From NCBI RefSeq assembly GCF_002906655.1, contig NZ_CP025794.1, positions 1,240,001-1,304,000 on the forward strand: a stretch of 64,000 nucleotides of DNA, given 5' to 3'. The translations under genes and the position numbers were made by a program. Positions 35,032 through 44,749 of the stretch are shown here, in pieces (the stretch's first letter is position 1; each line of letters starts with the position of its first letter). Below the pieces are notes generated by a model. That model did no database searches. It worked only from the letters and a program-made list of their open reading frames with translations, and was not told the DNA's origin. Source of the stretch: Vibrio hyugaensis (GTDB taxonomy: Bacteria; Pseudomonadota; Gammaproteobacteria; Enterobacterales; Vibrionaceae).

Positions 35032-35886
35032 TTAAATTTTGTTAACTACACCAAGAATTCGCTTTGCGACCTCGAGTGTTTGCTCTAAATGGCAATGGTG
35101 CCCACCCGCGACAGAAACCACATTCGGTGGATTTTCGCCCCAATCGACTTGGTTAGACTGTAAATGCTGAAATCCTTTGTCACCCAATATGATCAGGTGC
35201 GGACAGCGTATTTGGCTGGTGATCGAGTTCGCGTGATCCTGTGCCATACGATAAAGAGAATCGCACTTTAATTTGGCATCGTGTCGCCAAAACCACTGGT
35301 TCTCGCGACATTCAGTTCCGCGCTCTACGATTGGCATCAACTGCTCGGCGGTCAGGTGATTCGCTTGTATGCGTAGCTTTAACGCCAGATCGAAAGAAGC
35401 GATAGATCGCTCCGGTTTATTGCGTTGACGTTGTCGGCTAAGGACACCATCTCGCAGTCGTTTCACACTATTGGAGGGTTGTTCAGCGAGTGGACCCGCT
35501 CCTTCAATTTGCACTAACGCTTCGACCTGTTCAGGAAAGGCAGCACTATAGCAACTTGCGATTAAGGCGCCTAGTGAATGCCCTACTAACATCAGTCTGT
35601 TTGGCGATAATTCATCCAATAGTTGGTGTAAATCAGCAATGTAGTCGTGGAAGGGGTAGTAATTGTCCGAGGATTTATGACTGGATAAGCCATGACCAAA
35701 TAGGTCAATCGCTAATAAATGAAGGTCAGGGTTTCGCTGATGGATAGCATTCATCAAACTTTTGAAGCTTCCCGCGTTATCCATCCACCCATGAAGAAAA
35801 ACGACTGAACAAGCAGTCGTTTTTTCGTTTCCGATCTCTAAGGCTGCCATGCTCCCATTTGGGAGTTCGAAACGGCGCTCATTCAT
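35032..35886 (-). CDS. Alpha/beta-fold hydrolase
   Basis: 284 residues. An in-frame GTG lies one codon before the ATG used. Oxyanion-hole motif FLHGWMDNAGSF, nucleophile elbow VGHSLGALIA (G-x-S-x-G), a helical lid, and C-terminal VAGGHHCHLEQ with the catalytic His. The substrate cannot be told from sequence; esterase, thioesterase and lactonase relatives share this pattern. It starts 6 bases after the slp stop and precedes fadD, so it may be in the same transcript. Confidence 0.87.
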   Translation of the reverse strand: MNERRFELPNGSMAALEIGNEKTTACSVVFLHGWMDNAGSFKSLMNAIHQRNPDLHLLAIDLFGHGLSSHKSSDNYYPFHDYIADLHQLLDELSPNRLMLVGHSLGALIASCYSAAFPEQVEALVQIEGAGPLAEQPSNSVKRLRDGVLSRQRQRNKPERSIASFDLALKLRIQANHLTAEQLMPIVERGTECRENQWFWRHDAKLKCDSLYRMAQDHANSITSQIRCPHLIILGDKGFQHLQSNQVDWGENPPNVVSVAGGHHCHLEQTLEVAKRILGVVNKI

Positions 35887-35892
35887 CACAGA

Positions 35893-36450
35893 TTATTTAA
35901 CCTTCTTGATAACCTTGCCGTCTTGAGGGAAATCATTTCGCCACATGCGGCAGTTAATGGAGTAACAAGGGTAGTAATAGGTTGGCGTGTCGTACATACG
36001 TACTCGCTCTTCAATCTTCCATAAGCGGTAGCCATCGCCTTTTATCGAAGGGAATATGTATTGGTGCTCACCAATTTTGCCTTCTTCTTCGCCCGAACCT
36101 TTACCAACAACGGTAATGATTCGACCTTTACTAAAAGCAACTGGCTCTAAGTAACCATCAAAATACACCGCGAAGCGACCCGTTGGTTCTTGGTCAATGT
36201 CGGGCTTGCCTGATTTGCTGATTGGTAGGTTTACGATCTCCAGGCGCGTTTGGTCTTTCAAGTTATCCACTTTCGCGATAACACCACCAAGACGGACATC
36301 GTTAGCAGCCTGTCCTTGGTCTTCAGCAAAGGCTTTGTAATCCGTCAAAACCTGCTCGGTGCTTGCATTCAGCTCTTCAGGAAGAGAGCTACAGGCAGAA
36401 AGCCCGAATGCCGCGATAATAACCAGAAAAATACGTCCAGAAAGTTTCAT
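35893..36450 (-). CDS. Slp-family outer membrane lipoprotein (YeaY-like)
   Basis: 185 residues. Signal sequence MKLSGRIFLVIIAAFGLSAC with the lipobox cysteine at residue 20. The body has the Slp pattern: VRLGGVIAKVDNLKDQTRLEIVNLPI..., RFAVYFDGYLEPVAFSKGRIITVVG, and a C-terminal YYYPCYSINC. Slp proteins are stress- or starvation-induced outer-membrane lipoproteins. The location between tsaB and fadD matches E. coli yeaY. Confidence 0.93.
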   Translation of the reverse strand: MKLSGRIFLVIIAAFGLSACSSLPEELNASTEQVLTDYKAFAEDQGQAANDVRLGGVIAKVDNLKDQTRLEIVNLPISKSGKPDIDQEPTGRFAVYFDGYLEPVAFSKGRIITVVGKGSGEEEGKIGEHQYIFPSIKGDGYRLWKIEERVRMYDTPTYYYPCYSINCRMWRNDFPQDGKVIKKVK

Positions 36451-36475
36451 AAACCCCCACTATAAATTCGTTGTT

Positions 36476-36781
36476 TTACACATAGATATCGACACCAAGT
36501 AACTGAGCAAGTTCCTCTTTTTTCGCTCGATTCATGACATCCATATACTGTTCCATTGCTTTGCGAGCATGACCCTCAGGCAAATCGTATTGCACTTGAG
36601 CACGATGAATCTGAGACTCATCCACTTGCTTAATGGAATGCGCGACGGCGTTTGCCACCTTAGAAGGTTGACCAACGGGCTGCTTATCTTGAGCTTTCTT
36701 TACCTGCCCTTTTTTACCAACTTTATTGGTGTGATTTGCACCCGGTATTAACGCGGGAGGTAAACCATTGATAGACGCCAT
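36476..36781 (-). CDS. Conserved-looking small hypothetical protein
   Basis: 101 residues. A glycine/proline start, a lysine-rich unstructured stretch (KVGKKGQVKKAQDKQP), and a helical C-terminal half (EGHARKAMEQYMDVMNRAKKEELAQLLGVDIYV). No signal peptide or membrane segment; no motif I recognise. It starts right after a terminator hairpin for the upstream tsaB transcript, so it probably has its own promoter or depends on read-through. It precedes slp by 25 bases. Confidence 0.7.
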   Translation of the reverse strand: MASINGLPPALIPGANHTNKVGKKGQVKKAQDKQPVGQPSKVANAVAHSIKQVDESQIHRAQVQYDLPEGHARKAMEQYMDVMNRAKKEELAQLLGVDIYV

Positions 36782-36792
36782 AACGCTCCATA

Positions 36793-36820
36793 AAAATACA
36801 GGGCAAACGCCCCGTGTATT
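36793..36820 (-). terminator. Terminator hairpin downstream of tsaB
   Basis: On the minus strand AATACA-GGGGC and GCCC-TGTATT pair around GTTT with one bulge, followed by TTTTTA. It now lies ~280 bases past tsaB because a repeat element is inserted between them. Confidence 0.6.
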
Positions 36821-36821
36821 C

Positions 36822-37089
36822 TAGGGTCTGTTGATCTTTCGCGGTTAAATTTTGTTCGAGATAAAATCGTTTTAGGTGAGGCAAGGAGTGTGACGCCTAG
36901 TCATTCTAAGCAAATACTCCTTAACAAAGCATAAAACGATTTTAGCCGAACCCTTCGGGCAGCGTTTGTTGGCCATTTCTACTGCGTTATCGACTTCTCA
37001 TGTAGGCTAGCTACACAGCTAAGTCTCTGCCTTGTATAAATATCCAACAATTCGCTGCAAAAATCAGCTCGAAAGGTCAACAGACCCTA
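36822..37089. repeat. MITE-like element (268 bp) with TA-flanked inverted ends
   Basis: The left end is TAGGGTCTGTTGATCTTTCG; the right end on the other strand is TAGGGTCTGTTGACCTTTCG. The outermost TA on each side can be read as a TA target duplication around GGGTCTGTTGA...TCAACAGACCC, as for IS630/Tc1-type elements. An inner inverted repeat AAAATCGTTTTA ... TAAAACGATTTT is nested within. It has no coding capacity beyond chance frames. It fills the gap from 12 bases after the tsaB stop. Confidence 0.8.
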
Positions 37090-37100
37090 ATAGTGATGAA

Positions 37101-37802
37101 TTATTCGCGACCCGGAAGTTTCTTCCACGTCACATTATCACGCAGATAGACTGGGCTCGATTCTTCTACTGGGACTGTATTGCCTTTCTTAAGTTCCTGC
37201 TCAGCAAGAATCACGATGTCTTGTGAATCTGGATAGAGAACATCACCGCTTGTTAAGTTGAATGGCAGTTTGCCAAGCTCTTCTTGGTAAGCTTCCCAAC
37301 CTGTGCCCGCCTTGGTCCACGTTTTGTCGTCTGCTTGCGCTTCTTCAGCTAGACGTGCAGGTGGAATAACGCATTCTGCATCCACACCGGCCCATTCACC
37401 GTTTTCTTGGCGAGTGTAACGTGCCCAGTAAACTTCACTCATACGTGCATCAATCGCAACAGCTACATCCGTTGCGCCGTGTAGACGGTAGCTTGCTTGC
37501 GCCATCGCAGCCAGCGTTGAAACGCCAATCATTGGTAAGTCAGCACCGAACGCCAAACCTTGTGCGATACCAATACCGATACGAACGCCAGTAAAGCTAC
37601 CCGGACCACGACCAAACGCCAATGCGTCTAAATCTTGTAGAGTCAGACCCGCTTCTTTCAGTACTTCGTCTACCATAGGCAGTACTTTCTTAGTGTGGTC
37701 ACGAGGAGCCACTTCACTGCGTGAAATCACTCGGTCATTAACCAGTAGCGCAACTGAACAGTTCTCAGTTGCCGTATCGATAGCAAGAATTTTTGCGCTC
37801 AT
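37101..37802 (-). CDS. tsaB: TsaB, tRNA N6-threonylcarbamoyladenosine synthesis subunit
   Basis: 233 residues. An actin-like/ASKHA start ([15 protein letters not shown]), [10 protein letters not shown], and [23 protein letters not shown] are diagnostic of YeaZ/TsaB. It is the non-catalytic partner of TsaD and TsaE in making t6A37 on ANN-decoding tRNAs. It lies 45 bases after yoaA, as in E. coli. Confidence 0.96.
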   Translation of the reverse strand: MSAKILAIDTATENCSVALLVNDRVISRSEVAPRDHTKKVLPMVDEVLKEAGLTLQDLDALAFGRGPGSFTGVRIGIGIAQGLAFGADLPMIGVSTLAAMAQASYRLHGATDVAVAIDARMSEVYWARYTRQENGEWAGVDAECVIPPARLAEEAQADDKTWTKAGTGWEAYQEELGKLPFNLTSGDVLYPDSQDIVILAEQELKKGNTVPVEESSPVYLRDNVTWKKLPGRE

Positions 37803-37847
37803 GTAACTCTCTACAATTCTTCTTTAATTTATTGATGCCACAGCGCA

Positions 37848-39782
37848 TTAGTCTGCGGCGGGTTGTTCTGTTTTTAGGAATGTTTTGATTCGTTCCAAAT
37901 CCCGTGTTCTTGGGATTGGCGGTAAACTGCCGAGGAAGATGCCACCGTAATCACGCGTCACCAAACGGTTGTCGCAAATGATTAAGGCACCATGGTCTTT
38001 CTGGTCTCGAATCAAACGTCCTACGCCTTGCTTTAACGTGATAACCGCATCTGGGATTTGCACTTCTGCAAACGGCTCACCGCCACGTAATCGACAATCT
38101 TCGATTCGGGCTTTGAGCAGCGGGTCATCAGGGGCAGTAAACGGTAATTTGTCGATGATAACACAGCTCAGCGCATCACCTCTAACATCGATCCCTTCCC
38201 AGAATGCACCAGTCGCCACCAGCAATGCATTACCTAGCTCCATAAACTCGGCAAGGGTCTTTTGTTTGCTCATTTCGCCTTGCATTAGCACAGGCAGATC
38301 CAGCACTTCACGAAAGCGTTCACCAAGCTCACGCATCATGCTGTGCGAAGTACACAGAAAGAAACAACGCCCGTCGTTTTCTTCAATCACAGGCGCAAGC
38401 ATTCGCACCAGTTTGTCGGCTAAGCCTGGGCTGTTTGGTTCTGGTAGATAACGAGGCACACATAAGCGTGCTTGCTTCTCGTAATCAAACGGAGATGGCA
38501 ACGAAAACTGCTGCTTCGGCTTTAATCCAAGACGGTCGGTAAAGTGTTTAAAGTCACCCGAAACCGCTAGGGTTGCTGAGGTAAAAATCCACGCGCCTTG
38601 TTTGATTTCGATTTGCTCGTGGAATTTATCCGCTACCGATAGCGGCGTAATGTGCAGAGCAAAATGACGCGGAGATGTATCAAACCAATAGGAATAGCCT
38701 GTGATGTCGACATCGCAAACACGGTCGATTCGACCTTTTATTAGATTGGCACGTTCAAACGCAGTATCCAGCAACTGGCTTCGACCCAGTGCCAGTTTCA
38801 ACACATCAATCGCCAGATCTAAGCTATCAGTTAAACGCACCAATTCACGTTTAATGGATTCAGATTGCATCGCTTCACGCCAGTTCCCACGAAAGCCCGG
38901 CTCACCCAGCACGATGCGCATGTCCATCGCACTTTGCATCAGCTTATCGCCCACTTTTTGCAGTTGGCGCATGTCTTTTGCTTCTGTACGGTAGGCAATC
39001 TCAATGTCTTTGGCGAGCTCTTGGATCTGACGGCTAGAGATCGATTGTCCGAAGTATTCGCTGGCAATATCAGGAAGCTGGTGAGCTTCGTCGAAGATGA
39101 ACACGTCAGCTTCTGGGATCAATTCACCAAAGCCAGTTTCTTTGATCGCAAGGTCCGCAAGGAATAAGTGGTGGTTGACTACAACAATGTCTGAATCCAT
39201 CGCACGTTTACGTGCTTTCAAGACGAAACAATCGGTGTAGCTCGGACAATCTTTACCCAGACAGTTATCATTCGTTGACGTAATCGTCGGAATAATCATG
39301 CTGTCTTCTGGCAGATCATCGCAATCACCCAAGTCACCCGTTTTCGTTTCAGACGACCAACTACGAACCTTAACCAATTGGGTAAGCAGTGTTGGGTCAG
39401 CTTGATTCGTATGGCTTTCGACCATTTGACGACTTAAACGATCCAAACAAAGGTAGTTAGAGCGACCTTTTAAAAGTGCCACTTGACCATAGAAGCCCAG
39501 CGAATTCACCATCAAAGGCAAATCACGGTGATACAGCTGTTCTTGTAGGTTCTTCGACCCGGTACTGATGATGACTTTCTTGCCACTCAATAACGCAGGC
39601 ACAAGGTAAGCGAAGGTTTTGCCGGTCCCCGTTCCCGCTTCAACCACTAACTGAGTTTGGTCTTTGATCGCATTGCTGACAGCTTCTGCCATATCAATTT
39701 GTGGCTGGCGAGCTTGGAAGCCCGGAATGGCTTTACCTAACGCGCCCTCAGAGGAGAATGTTTTTGCGATCATGCCTGACAT
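37848..39782 (-). CDS. yoaA: DinG/XPD-family DNA helicase YoaA
   Basis: 644 residues. Walker A EAGTGTGKTFAYLVP near residue 55, four cysteines between motifs I and II (LCLDRL, GDCDD, NCLGKDCPSYTDCF) forming the Fe-S cluster site, DEAH box IFDEAHQ, and a C-terminal ILVATGAFWEGIDVRGD... and QGVGRLIRD (motif VI). Family enzymes are 5'-3' helicases; E. coli YoaA helps DNA repair with the clamp-loader chi subunit. First gene of a leftward string with tsaB. Confidence 0.95.
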   Translation of the reverse strand: MSGMIAKTFSSEGALGKAIPGFQARQPQIDMAEAVSNAIKDQTQLVVEAGTGTGKTFAYLVPALLSGKKVIISTGSKNLQEQLYHRDLPLMVNSLGFYGQVALLKGRSNYLCLDRLSRQMVESHTNQADPTLLTQLVKVRSWSSETKTGDLGDCDDLPEDSMIIPTITSTNDNCLGKDCPSYTDCFVLKARKRAMDSDIVVVNHHLFLADLAIKETGFGELIPEADVFIFDEAHQLPDIASEYFGQSISSRQIQELAKDIEIAYRTEAKDMRQLQKVGDKLMQSAMDMRIVLGEPGFRGNWREAMQSESIKRELVRLTDSLDLAIDVLKLALGRSQLLDTAFERANLIKGRIDRVCDVDITGYSYWFDTSPRHFALHITPLSVADKFHEQIEIKQGAWIFTSATLAVSGDFKHFTDRLGLKPKQQFSLPSPFDYEKQARLCVPRYLPEPNSPGLADKLVRMLAPVIEENDGRCFFLCTSHSMMRELGERFREVLDLPVLMQGEMSKQKTLAEFMELGNALLVATGAFWEGIDVRGDALSCVIIDKLPFTAPDDPLLKARIEDCRLRGGEPFAEVQIPDAVITLKQGVGRLIRDQKDHGALIICDNRLVTRDYGGIFLGSLPPIPRTRDLERIKTFLKTEQPAAD

Positions 39783-39990
39783 CTGGTTGGAAAAATTGTC
39801 GAGAGTATATCAGGAGTTGAGCGTAAACATCAGCCAACAAAAGCACTAGGTTTTAGCATCATGCAGATAATTTGTTGAAACCACGCCAAGAATAGATTAT
39901 TTATGAAGTCAGATTGCCGTACGATTCACGCTTCTAAAGTGAGTACTTTATTCGTACGCTAGAAAAATAATGCATGGAAGTATCTGATTT

Positions 39991-40824
39991 ATGGAAAAGA
40001 AAACACTGTTGACTCATTGCAGCGACGCACCGGGTCTAATCTCAAAAATCACCAATATCTGTTATAAGCATCAGCTGAATATCGTTCATAATAACGAGTT
40101 TGTTGATAACACCAGTGGGCACTTTTTCATGAGAACTGAGTTGGAGGGATACTTCAACGATCAAACGCTTCTCGCTGATTTAGATCAAGCACTGCCGCAA
40201 GGTGCAAAGCGCACGTTGATCAGCTCTCGCCGCAAACGCATCGTTATCCTAGTGACGAAAGAAGCGCACTGTTTGGGTGATATTCTGATGAAGACTTACG
40301 ACGGCAGCTTAGATGTTGAAATTGCTGCGGTTGTTGGTAACTACGACAAACTGCAAACGCTGACCGAACGTTTTGATATCCCTTATCACCATGTGACACA
40401 CGAAGATCTTAGCCGTGAAGAGCACGAGCAGAAGATGCTTGAAGTGATTGATCAATACGATGCCGATTATCTTGTGCTAGCGAAATACATGCGTGTTCTC
40501 ACTCCAACTTTCGTAGAGAAATACCGTCACAAGATCATCAATATCCACCACAGTTTCTTACCCGCGTTTATCGGCGCAAAACCGTACCAACAAGCTTACG
40601 ACCGCGGCGTGAAGATCATCGGTGCAACAGCGCACTTCGTGACGAATGACTTGGATGAAGGCCCAATCATCAAGCAGGACGTTATTCCAGTGGATCACAC
40701 GTTCAGCGCACAAGATATGGCGCAAGCGGGTCGCGATGTCGAGAAGAACGTATTGAGCAAGGCTTTGAATAAAGTGATCAATGATCACGTTTTTGTTTAC
40801 GGCAATAAGACGGTTATTCTTTAA
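39991..40824 (+). CDS. purU: Formyltetrahydrofolate deformylase
   Basis: 277 residues. N-terminal ACT domain (TLLTHCSDAPGLISKITNIC) followed by a formyltransferase-like hydrolase domain with NIHHSFLPAFIGAKPYQQA (catalytic Asn/His) and IGATAHFVTNDLDEGPII. It releases formate and THF from 10-formyl-THF, balancing the folate pool used for purine synthesis. It complements FolD, encoded 16 kb away. Followed by a strong terminator. Confidence 0.96.
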   Translation: MEKKTLLTHCSDAPGLISKITNICYKHQLNIVHNNEFVDNTSGHFFMRTELEGYFNDQTLLADLDQALPQGAKRTLISSRRKRIVILVTKEAHCLGDILMKTYDGSLDVEIAAVVGNYDKLQTLTERFDIPYHHVTHEDLSREEHEQKMLEVIDQYDADYLVLAKYMRVLTPTFVEKYRHKIINIHHSFLPAFIGAKPYQQAYDRGVKIIGATAHFVTNDLDEGPIIKQDVIPVDHTFSAQDMAQAGRDVEKNVLSKALNKVINDHVFVYGNKTVIL

Positions 40825-40843
40825 GTTTATCGAATTTGAATAA

Positions 40844-40876
40844 AAGAAAGGGTTGCTCATTGGGCAACCCTTTCTT
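40844..40876. terminator. Terminator between purU and yecM
   Basis: AAGAAAGGGTTGC and GCAACCCTTTCTT form a 13-bp stem around TCATTGG. It lies between convergent genes and can work on both strands. Confidence 0.87.
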
Positions 40877-40899
40877 CTTTCTAATCGTTAAAAGCTAAC

Positions 40900-41499
40900 T
40901 TATTCAGCCTGCTCTGACTCCACAATACGCTTGAGTGAATGTGGGTGCAGCTTGATACAAATACCTTGATACTTAAACGCCACGGTTGGGTTGTTCAAGC
41001 GTTCGCCCTCCCCTTTCGGGCTCGACAATTTTATCTTCACGCCCAGCTCTCCTAACTCATCAAAACGCGCACCAAACGCAGGATAAGTGTGTTTCAAATC
41101 CGCTAAAAACTCATCGGCGGTTTCAGCATGAGACGGAATCACAAACTCCACATGTTCCCAGCTTTCAGTTGGGTAAATTTTACCTTCTGCTGGGTATGGC
41201 AGTTCCAGACATTCAATCTTCCAGCCTCGGTTTTCCAATGCTTTATCAAATTCAATGACGATAATTGGGCGACCATTGATTTCCGCTTGCGAGATAACCT
41301 TACCGTATTGGCTCCATGCTTCATGCGCTGCTTTTGCTGTTTCTACTTCATTAATACGCAATGCAATATGATCTGCTTGAGCAAAGCTCAGATCTAATTT
41401 GAGCATGAATGCGAATTCTTCAATTTTTGCCATAAAAACACCGAGATCTTCAATCATCAGTTCTGGCGTTAAGCGTTTTTCAACAAGTTGCGTGGTCAT
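40900..41499 (-). CDS. yecM: YecM, VOC-fold protein
   Basis: 199 residues. DHIALRINEVETA carries the first metal-site histidine, WEHVEFVIP the second, and LHPHSLKRIVE closes the family signature. YecM has a glyoxalase/vicinal oxygen chelate fold and an unassigned function. It is divergent from argS, the same neighbour as in E. coli. Confidence 0.93.
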   Translation of the reverse strand: MTTQLVEKRLTPELMIEDLGVFMAKIEEFAFMLKLDLSFAQADHIALRINEVETAKAAHEAWSQYGKVISQAEINGRPIIVIEFDKALENRGWKIECLELPYPAEGKIYPTESWEHVEFVIPSHAETADEFLADLKHTYPAFGARFDELGELGVKIKLSSPKGEGERLNNPTVAFKYQGICIKLHPHSLKRIVESEQAE

Positions 41500-41664
41500 T
41501 GTTCTTCTCTTTCAAGGCGATGGTTGTCATTACTCTGAGCGCAATAGTAAACCTAAGTACATTCACATTTCCATTCAATCGAAAAAGTATAAATTTCCCC
41601 AATTCCTCTCTGTATGAAAAGCAATAAAGTTGTTATCATTAGCGCCATTTTTGTGAACTCCAAC

Positions 41665-41693
41665 AGAACTCGGCACGTAATTCGCCGAGTTCT
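41665..41693 (+). promoter_or_regulatory. Leader hairpin upstream of argS
   Basis: AGAACTCGGC and GCCGAGTTCT form a perfect 10-bp stem around ACGTAATTC, 26 bases before the argS start. Only a short TTCGTCCTT follows, so it is not a convincing terminator. It could shape the argS leader or be an old attenuator. Confidence 0.5.
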
Positions 41694-41719
41694 TCGTCCT
41701 TGAATTGAAGGAAACGCGT

Positions 41720-43453
41720 GTGAATATCCAAGCACTTATTAATGACAAAGTATCTCAGGCTCTAGAAGCCGCTGGCGCACCTGCAGGCAGCCCTGCAGCC
41801 GTACGCCAATCAGCAAAGCCGCAATTTGGTGACTACCAAGCAAACGGCGTAATGGGCGTTGCTAAAAAACTGGGCACTAACCCACGAGAATTTGCACAGA
41901 AAGTACTGGATGTTCTAGACCTAGACGGTATTGCGAGCAAGACAGAAATCGCAGGTCCTGGTTTCATCAACATTTTCCTAAGCGAAGAGTTCCTAGCAAA
42001 ACAAGCGGAAGCGGCACTGGCTGACACACGTCTTGGCGTTGCAGCAGACGAAGCTCAAACTATCGTTGCTGACTACTCTGCACCAAACGTTGCTAAAGAA
42101 ATGCACGTTGGTCACCTACGTTCAACCATCATCGGTGATGCAGTAGTACGTACTCTTGAGTTCCTAGGTCACAAAGTGATCCGTGCGAACCACATCGGTG
42201 ACTGGGGTACTCAGTTCGGCATGCTTATCGCAAACCTTGAGCGTGTACAACAAGAGTCTGGCGAAGTTTCTATGGAACTGGCGGATCTTGAAGGTTTCTA
42301 CCGTGAATCGAAAAAGCTGTACGATGAAGACGAAGAGTTTGCAGTAAAAGCTCGTGGTTACGTTGTAAAACTGCAAAGCGGTGACGAGTTCTGCGCAGAA
42401 ATGTGGAAGAAGCTAGTTGACGTTACCATGATCCAAAACCAACGCAACTACGATCGTCTAAACGTATCTCTATCTCGTGATGACGTAATGGGCGAGAGCA
42501 TGTACAACGACATGCTACCTAAGATCGTAGCAGACCTTAAAGCACAAGGTCTTGCTGTTGAAGATGACGGCGCGCAAGTTGTGTTCCTTGAAGAATTCAA
42601 GAACAAAGACGGCGAAGCGATGGGCGTTATCGTTCAGAAACGCGACGGCGGCTTCCTATACACAACAACGGACATCGCATGTGCGAAATACCGTTACGAG
42701 GAACTAGGCGCGGATCGCGTACTTTACTTCATCGACTCTCGTCAGCACCAACACCTAATGCAAGCTTGGACTATCGTTCGTAAAGCGGGTTACATTCCAG
42801 AATCTGTTTCTCTTGAACACCATGCATTCGGCATGATGCTAGGTAAAGACGGTAAGCCATTTAAGACTCGTGCGGGTGGTACTGTTCGTCTAGCAGATCT
42901 TCTTGATGAAGCAGAAGTTCGTGCAGCACAGCTGATCGAATCTAAGAACCCTGAGCTAGCTGAAGACGAGAAGAAAGCGATCGCAAATACTGTTGCAATG
43001 GCAGCGGTTAAATACGCAGACCTTTCTAAGCACCGTACAACGGACTACGTGTTCGATTGGGACAACATGCTAGCGTTCGAAGGTAACACTGCACCGTACA
43101 TGCAATACGCTTACACTCGTGTAGCATCTGTATTCGCTAAAGCTGGCGTTTCTATGGATGATCTACAAGGTGAAATCAAAATCACTGACGAGAAAGAAAA
43201 AGCGCTTATTGCAAAACTTATGCAGTTCGAAGAAGCGGTTCAATCTGTTGCTCGCGAAGGTCAACCACACATCATGTGTAGCTACCTATTCGAACTAGCA
43301 GGCCAGTTCTCTAGCTTCTACGAAGCGTGCCCTATCCTAGTTGCAGAAGACGAAGCAGTGAAACAAAGCCGTCTGAAACTAGCAGCGCTAACAGCGAAGA
43401 CTATCAAGCAGGGTCTGTCTCTACTAGGTATCGATACTCTAGAGCGCATGTAA
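41720..43453 (+). CDS. argS: Arginyl-tRNA synthetase
   Basis: 577 residues from the GTG at 41720, with AAGGAA 5 bases upstream. This yields the canonical [20 protein letters not shown] start; an upstream in-frame TTG is not needed. Class I motifs: [20 protein letters not shown] (HIGH-type HVGH) and [17 protein letters not shown] (KMSK-type region). C-terminal anticodon-binding DALR domain ending in [15 protein letters not shown]. It charges tRNA-Arg. Confidence 0.97.
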   Translation: MNIQALINDKVSQALEAAGAPAGSPAAVRQSAKPQFGDYQANGVMGVAKKLGTNPREFAQKVLDVLDLDGIASKTEIAGPGFINIFLSEEFLAKQAEAALADTRLGVAADEAQTIVADYSAPNVAKEMHVGHLRSTIIGDAVVRTLEFLGHKVIRANHIGDWGTQFGMLIANLERVQQESGEVSMELADLEGFYRESKKLYDEDEEFAVKARGYVVKLQSGDEFCAEMWKKLVDVTMIQNQRNYDRLNVSLSRDDVMGESMYNDMLPKIVADLKAQGLAVEDDGAQVVFLEEFKNKDGEAMGVIVQKRDGGFLYTTTDIACAKYRYEELGADRVLYFIDSRQHQHLMQAWTIVRKAGYIPESVSLEHHAFGMMLGKDGKPFKTRAGGTVRLADLLDEAEVRAAQLIESKNPELAEDEKKAIANTVAMAAVKYADLSKHRTTDYVFDWDNMLAFEGNTAPYMQYAYTRVASVFAKAGVSMDDLQGEIKITDEKEKALIAKLMQFEEAVQSVAREGQPHIMCSYLFELAGQFSSFYEACPILVAEDEAVKQSRLKLAALTAKTIKQGLSLLGIDTLERM

Positions 43454-43479
43454 GCGAATCGAGAATCGAGATGATTTAG

Positions 43480-43511
43480 AAAGGTTGGCGTGAAAGCGTC
43501 AACCTTTTGTT
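43480..43511 (+). terminator. argS terminator
   Basis: AAAGGTTGGCG and CGTCAACCTTT pair (one G-T) around TGAAAG, followed by TGTTTTAT. It lies 26 bases after the argS stop. Confidence 0.82.
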
Positions 43512-43557
43512 TTATCTGGCGTATACTGATGTCATTCAATTCAAATCGGATAATATA

Positions 43558-43986
43558 ATGAGTTTTGAACTGCACCCTCAACTGGCAAAAGACACCACTG
43601 TTATCGGTCACTTCCCACTGTGCGTGGCGCTTCTGCATAAAGACAATGCCGTGCCATGGGTTATCTTGGTACCTAAACGTGCAAACCTAAAAGAGCTTCA
43701 CCACTTGCCAATGCAAGAACAGCAACAATTTTTGCTAGAGTCTCAAGCGGTAAGCCAAGCACTGGAAGCCACATTCCGTCCAGACAAGTTAAACCTTGGT
43801 GCGCTAGGTAATATGGTGCCACAGCTGCACATTCACCATATCGCTCGCTTCAAAGATGACGTCGCATGGCCTGGACCGGTTTGGGGTAACACCAAAGGTA
43901 AATTCCGTACAGAAGAAGAGCAAAACGAGCTACTTGGGCGCATTAAGAACGTGCTGTCACTGAGCTCTATTTTCCAAAAGGCATAA
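43558..43986 (+). CDS. HIT-domain protein
   Basis: 142 residues from the ATG at 43558; a longer frame runs back into the argS terminator and is rejected. HIT nucleotide hydrolase/transferase signature in NMVPQLHIHHIARFKDD. Small HIT proteins bind or hydrolyse nucleotides (AMP-lysine, Ap4A-type); the substrate here is not known. It lies ~100 bases after argS with its own likely promoter. Confidence 0.9.
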   Translation: MSFELHPQLAKDTTVIGHFPLCVALLHKDNAVPWVILVPKRANLKELHHLPMQEQQQFLLESQAVSQALEATFRPDKLNLGALGNMVPQLHIHHIARFKDDVAWPGPVWGNTKGKFRTEEEQNELLGRIKNVLSLSSIFQKA

Positions 43987-44136
43987 GCACCGCGAGTAAA
44001 AATCATCCACCTTTGAATACACACGAGATAAGTAGAGGAAGATTAATGCATATTTGTAACAATCTTTCTCATTTTTCTGGGATTATCACTTAAATCAAAC
44101 TTGTTTAGACTGCCAGCTCAATTAGAGAGGGTCATC

Positions 44137-44658
44137 ATGAAACAAGTCTTCAACACATTCCGATACGTCAGCTGGATCGCCATCATCTGTTCTATGGCTG
44201 CTTCGTTCTTGCTTTTTGTTATGGGCGCAGCGAAAACCTATTCGGCGTTTGCAGTCTTCATTCTTAATCAAACACCTCCGGAAGCACTCGCACATTTAGA
44301 TAAAGCAGATATCGCGATCGCTTATTTGATCAAGTCACTGGATACATTTCTTGTTGCGCTAGTTTTGTTCATCTTTGCTCACGGCATCTACACACTATTT
44401 ATTTCCAACAAAGCTAAAGCGAAAACACAAGAACAGTCGGTTTTACATTGGATCAGAACCCCAAACATCGGCCACCTGAAAAATATCTTGGCTGAAGTCA
44501 TCATTGTGATTTTGTTTGTGAAGTTCTTGGAGCTCGTACTGATTAACTTCGACAGCTTAAATTGGACGATCTTGACCTTACCTATTTCGATTTTAGTTTT
44601 AAGTCTAGGGTTGAAGTTCCTAGGGTCAGGTGCGACTAAACACTCTGAAGAGCATTGA
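44137..44658 (+). CDS. YqhA-family (UPF0114) inner membrane protein
   Basis: 173 residues from the ATG at 44137, with AGAGAGG upstream. Four hydrophobic segments: residues ~12-33, ~65-88, ~125-142 and ~150-165. FLVALVLFIFAHGIYTLF and an SNKAK cytosolic loop fit UPF0114. Function is not established in the family. A strong shared terminator separates it from feoC. Confidence 0.85.
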   Translation: MKQVFNTFRYVSWIAIICSMAASFLLFVMGAAKTYSAFAVFILNQTPPEALAHLDKADIAIAYLIKSLDTFLVALVLFIFAHGIYTLFISNKAKAKTQEQSVLHWIRTPNIGHLKNILAEVIIVILFVKFLELVLINFDSLNWTILTLPISILVLSLGLKFLGSGATKHSEEH

Positions 44659-44694
44659 TTCCGTTGTATTCACAATACAATAACCAGCAAAAGA

Positions 44695-44722
44695 AAAGCC
44701 GCATCGTTACTGATGCGGCTTT
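44695..44722. terminator. Bidirectional terminator between the YqhA-family gene and feoC
   Basis: AAAGCCGCATC and GATGCGGCTTT form an 11-bp stem around GTTACT. The two genes converge on it. Confidence 0.83.
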
Positions 44723-44749
44723 GTCGTCTTTACATGATAATTTTGATTG

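Noticed and set aside
41705..41719. TTG start for argS
   Set aside because: The GTG at 41720 has AAGGAA at correct spacing and fits the ArgS N-terminus.
43507..43557. Longer HIT protein
   Set aside because: The upstream part lies in the argS terminator; the ATG at 43558 fits the domain start.
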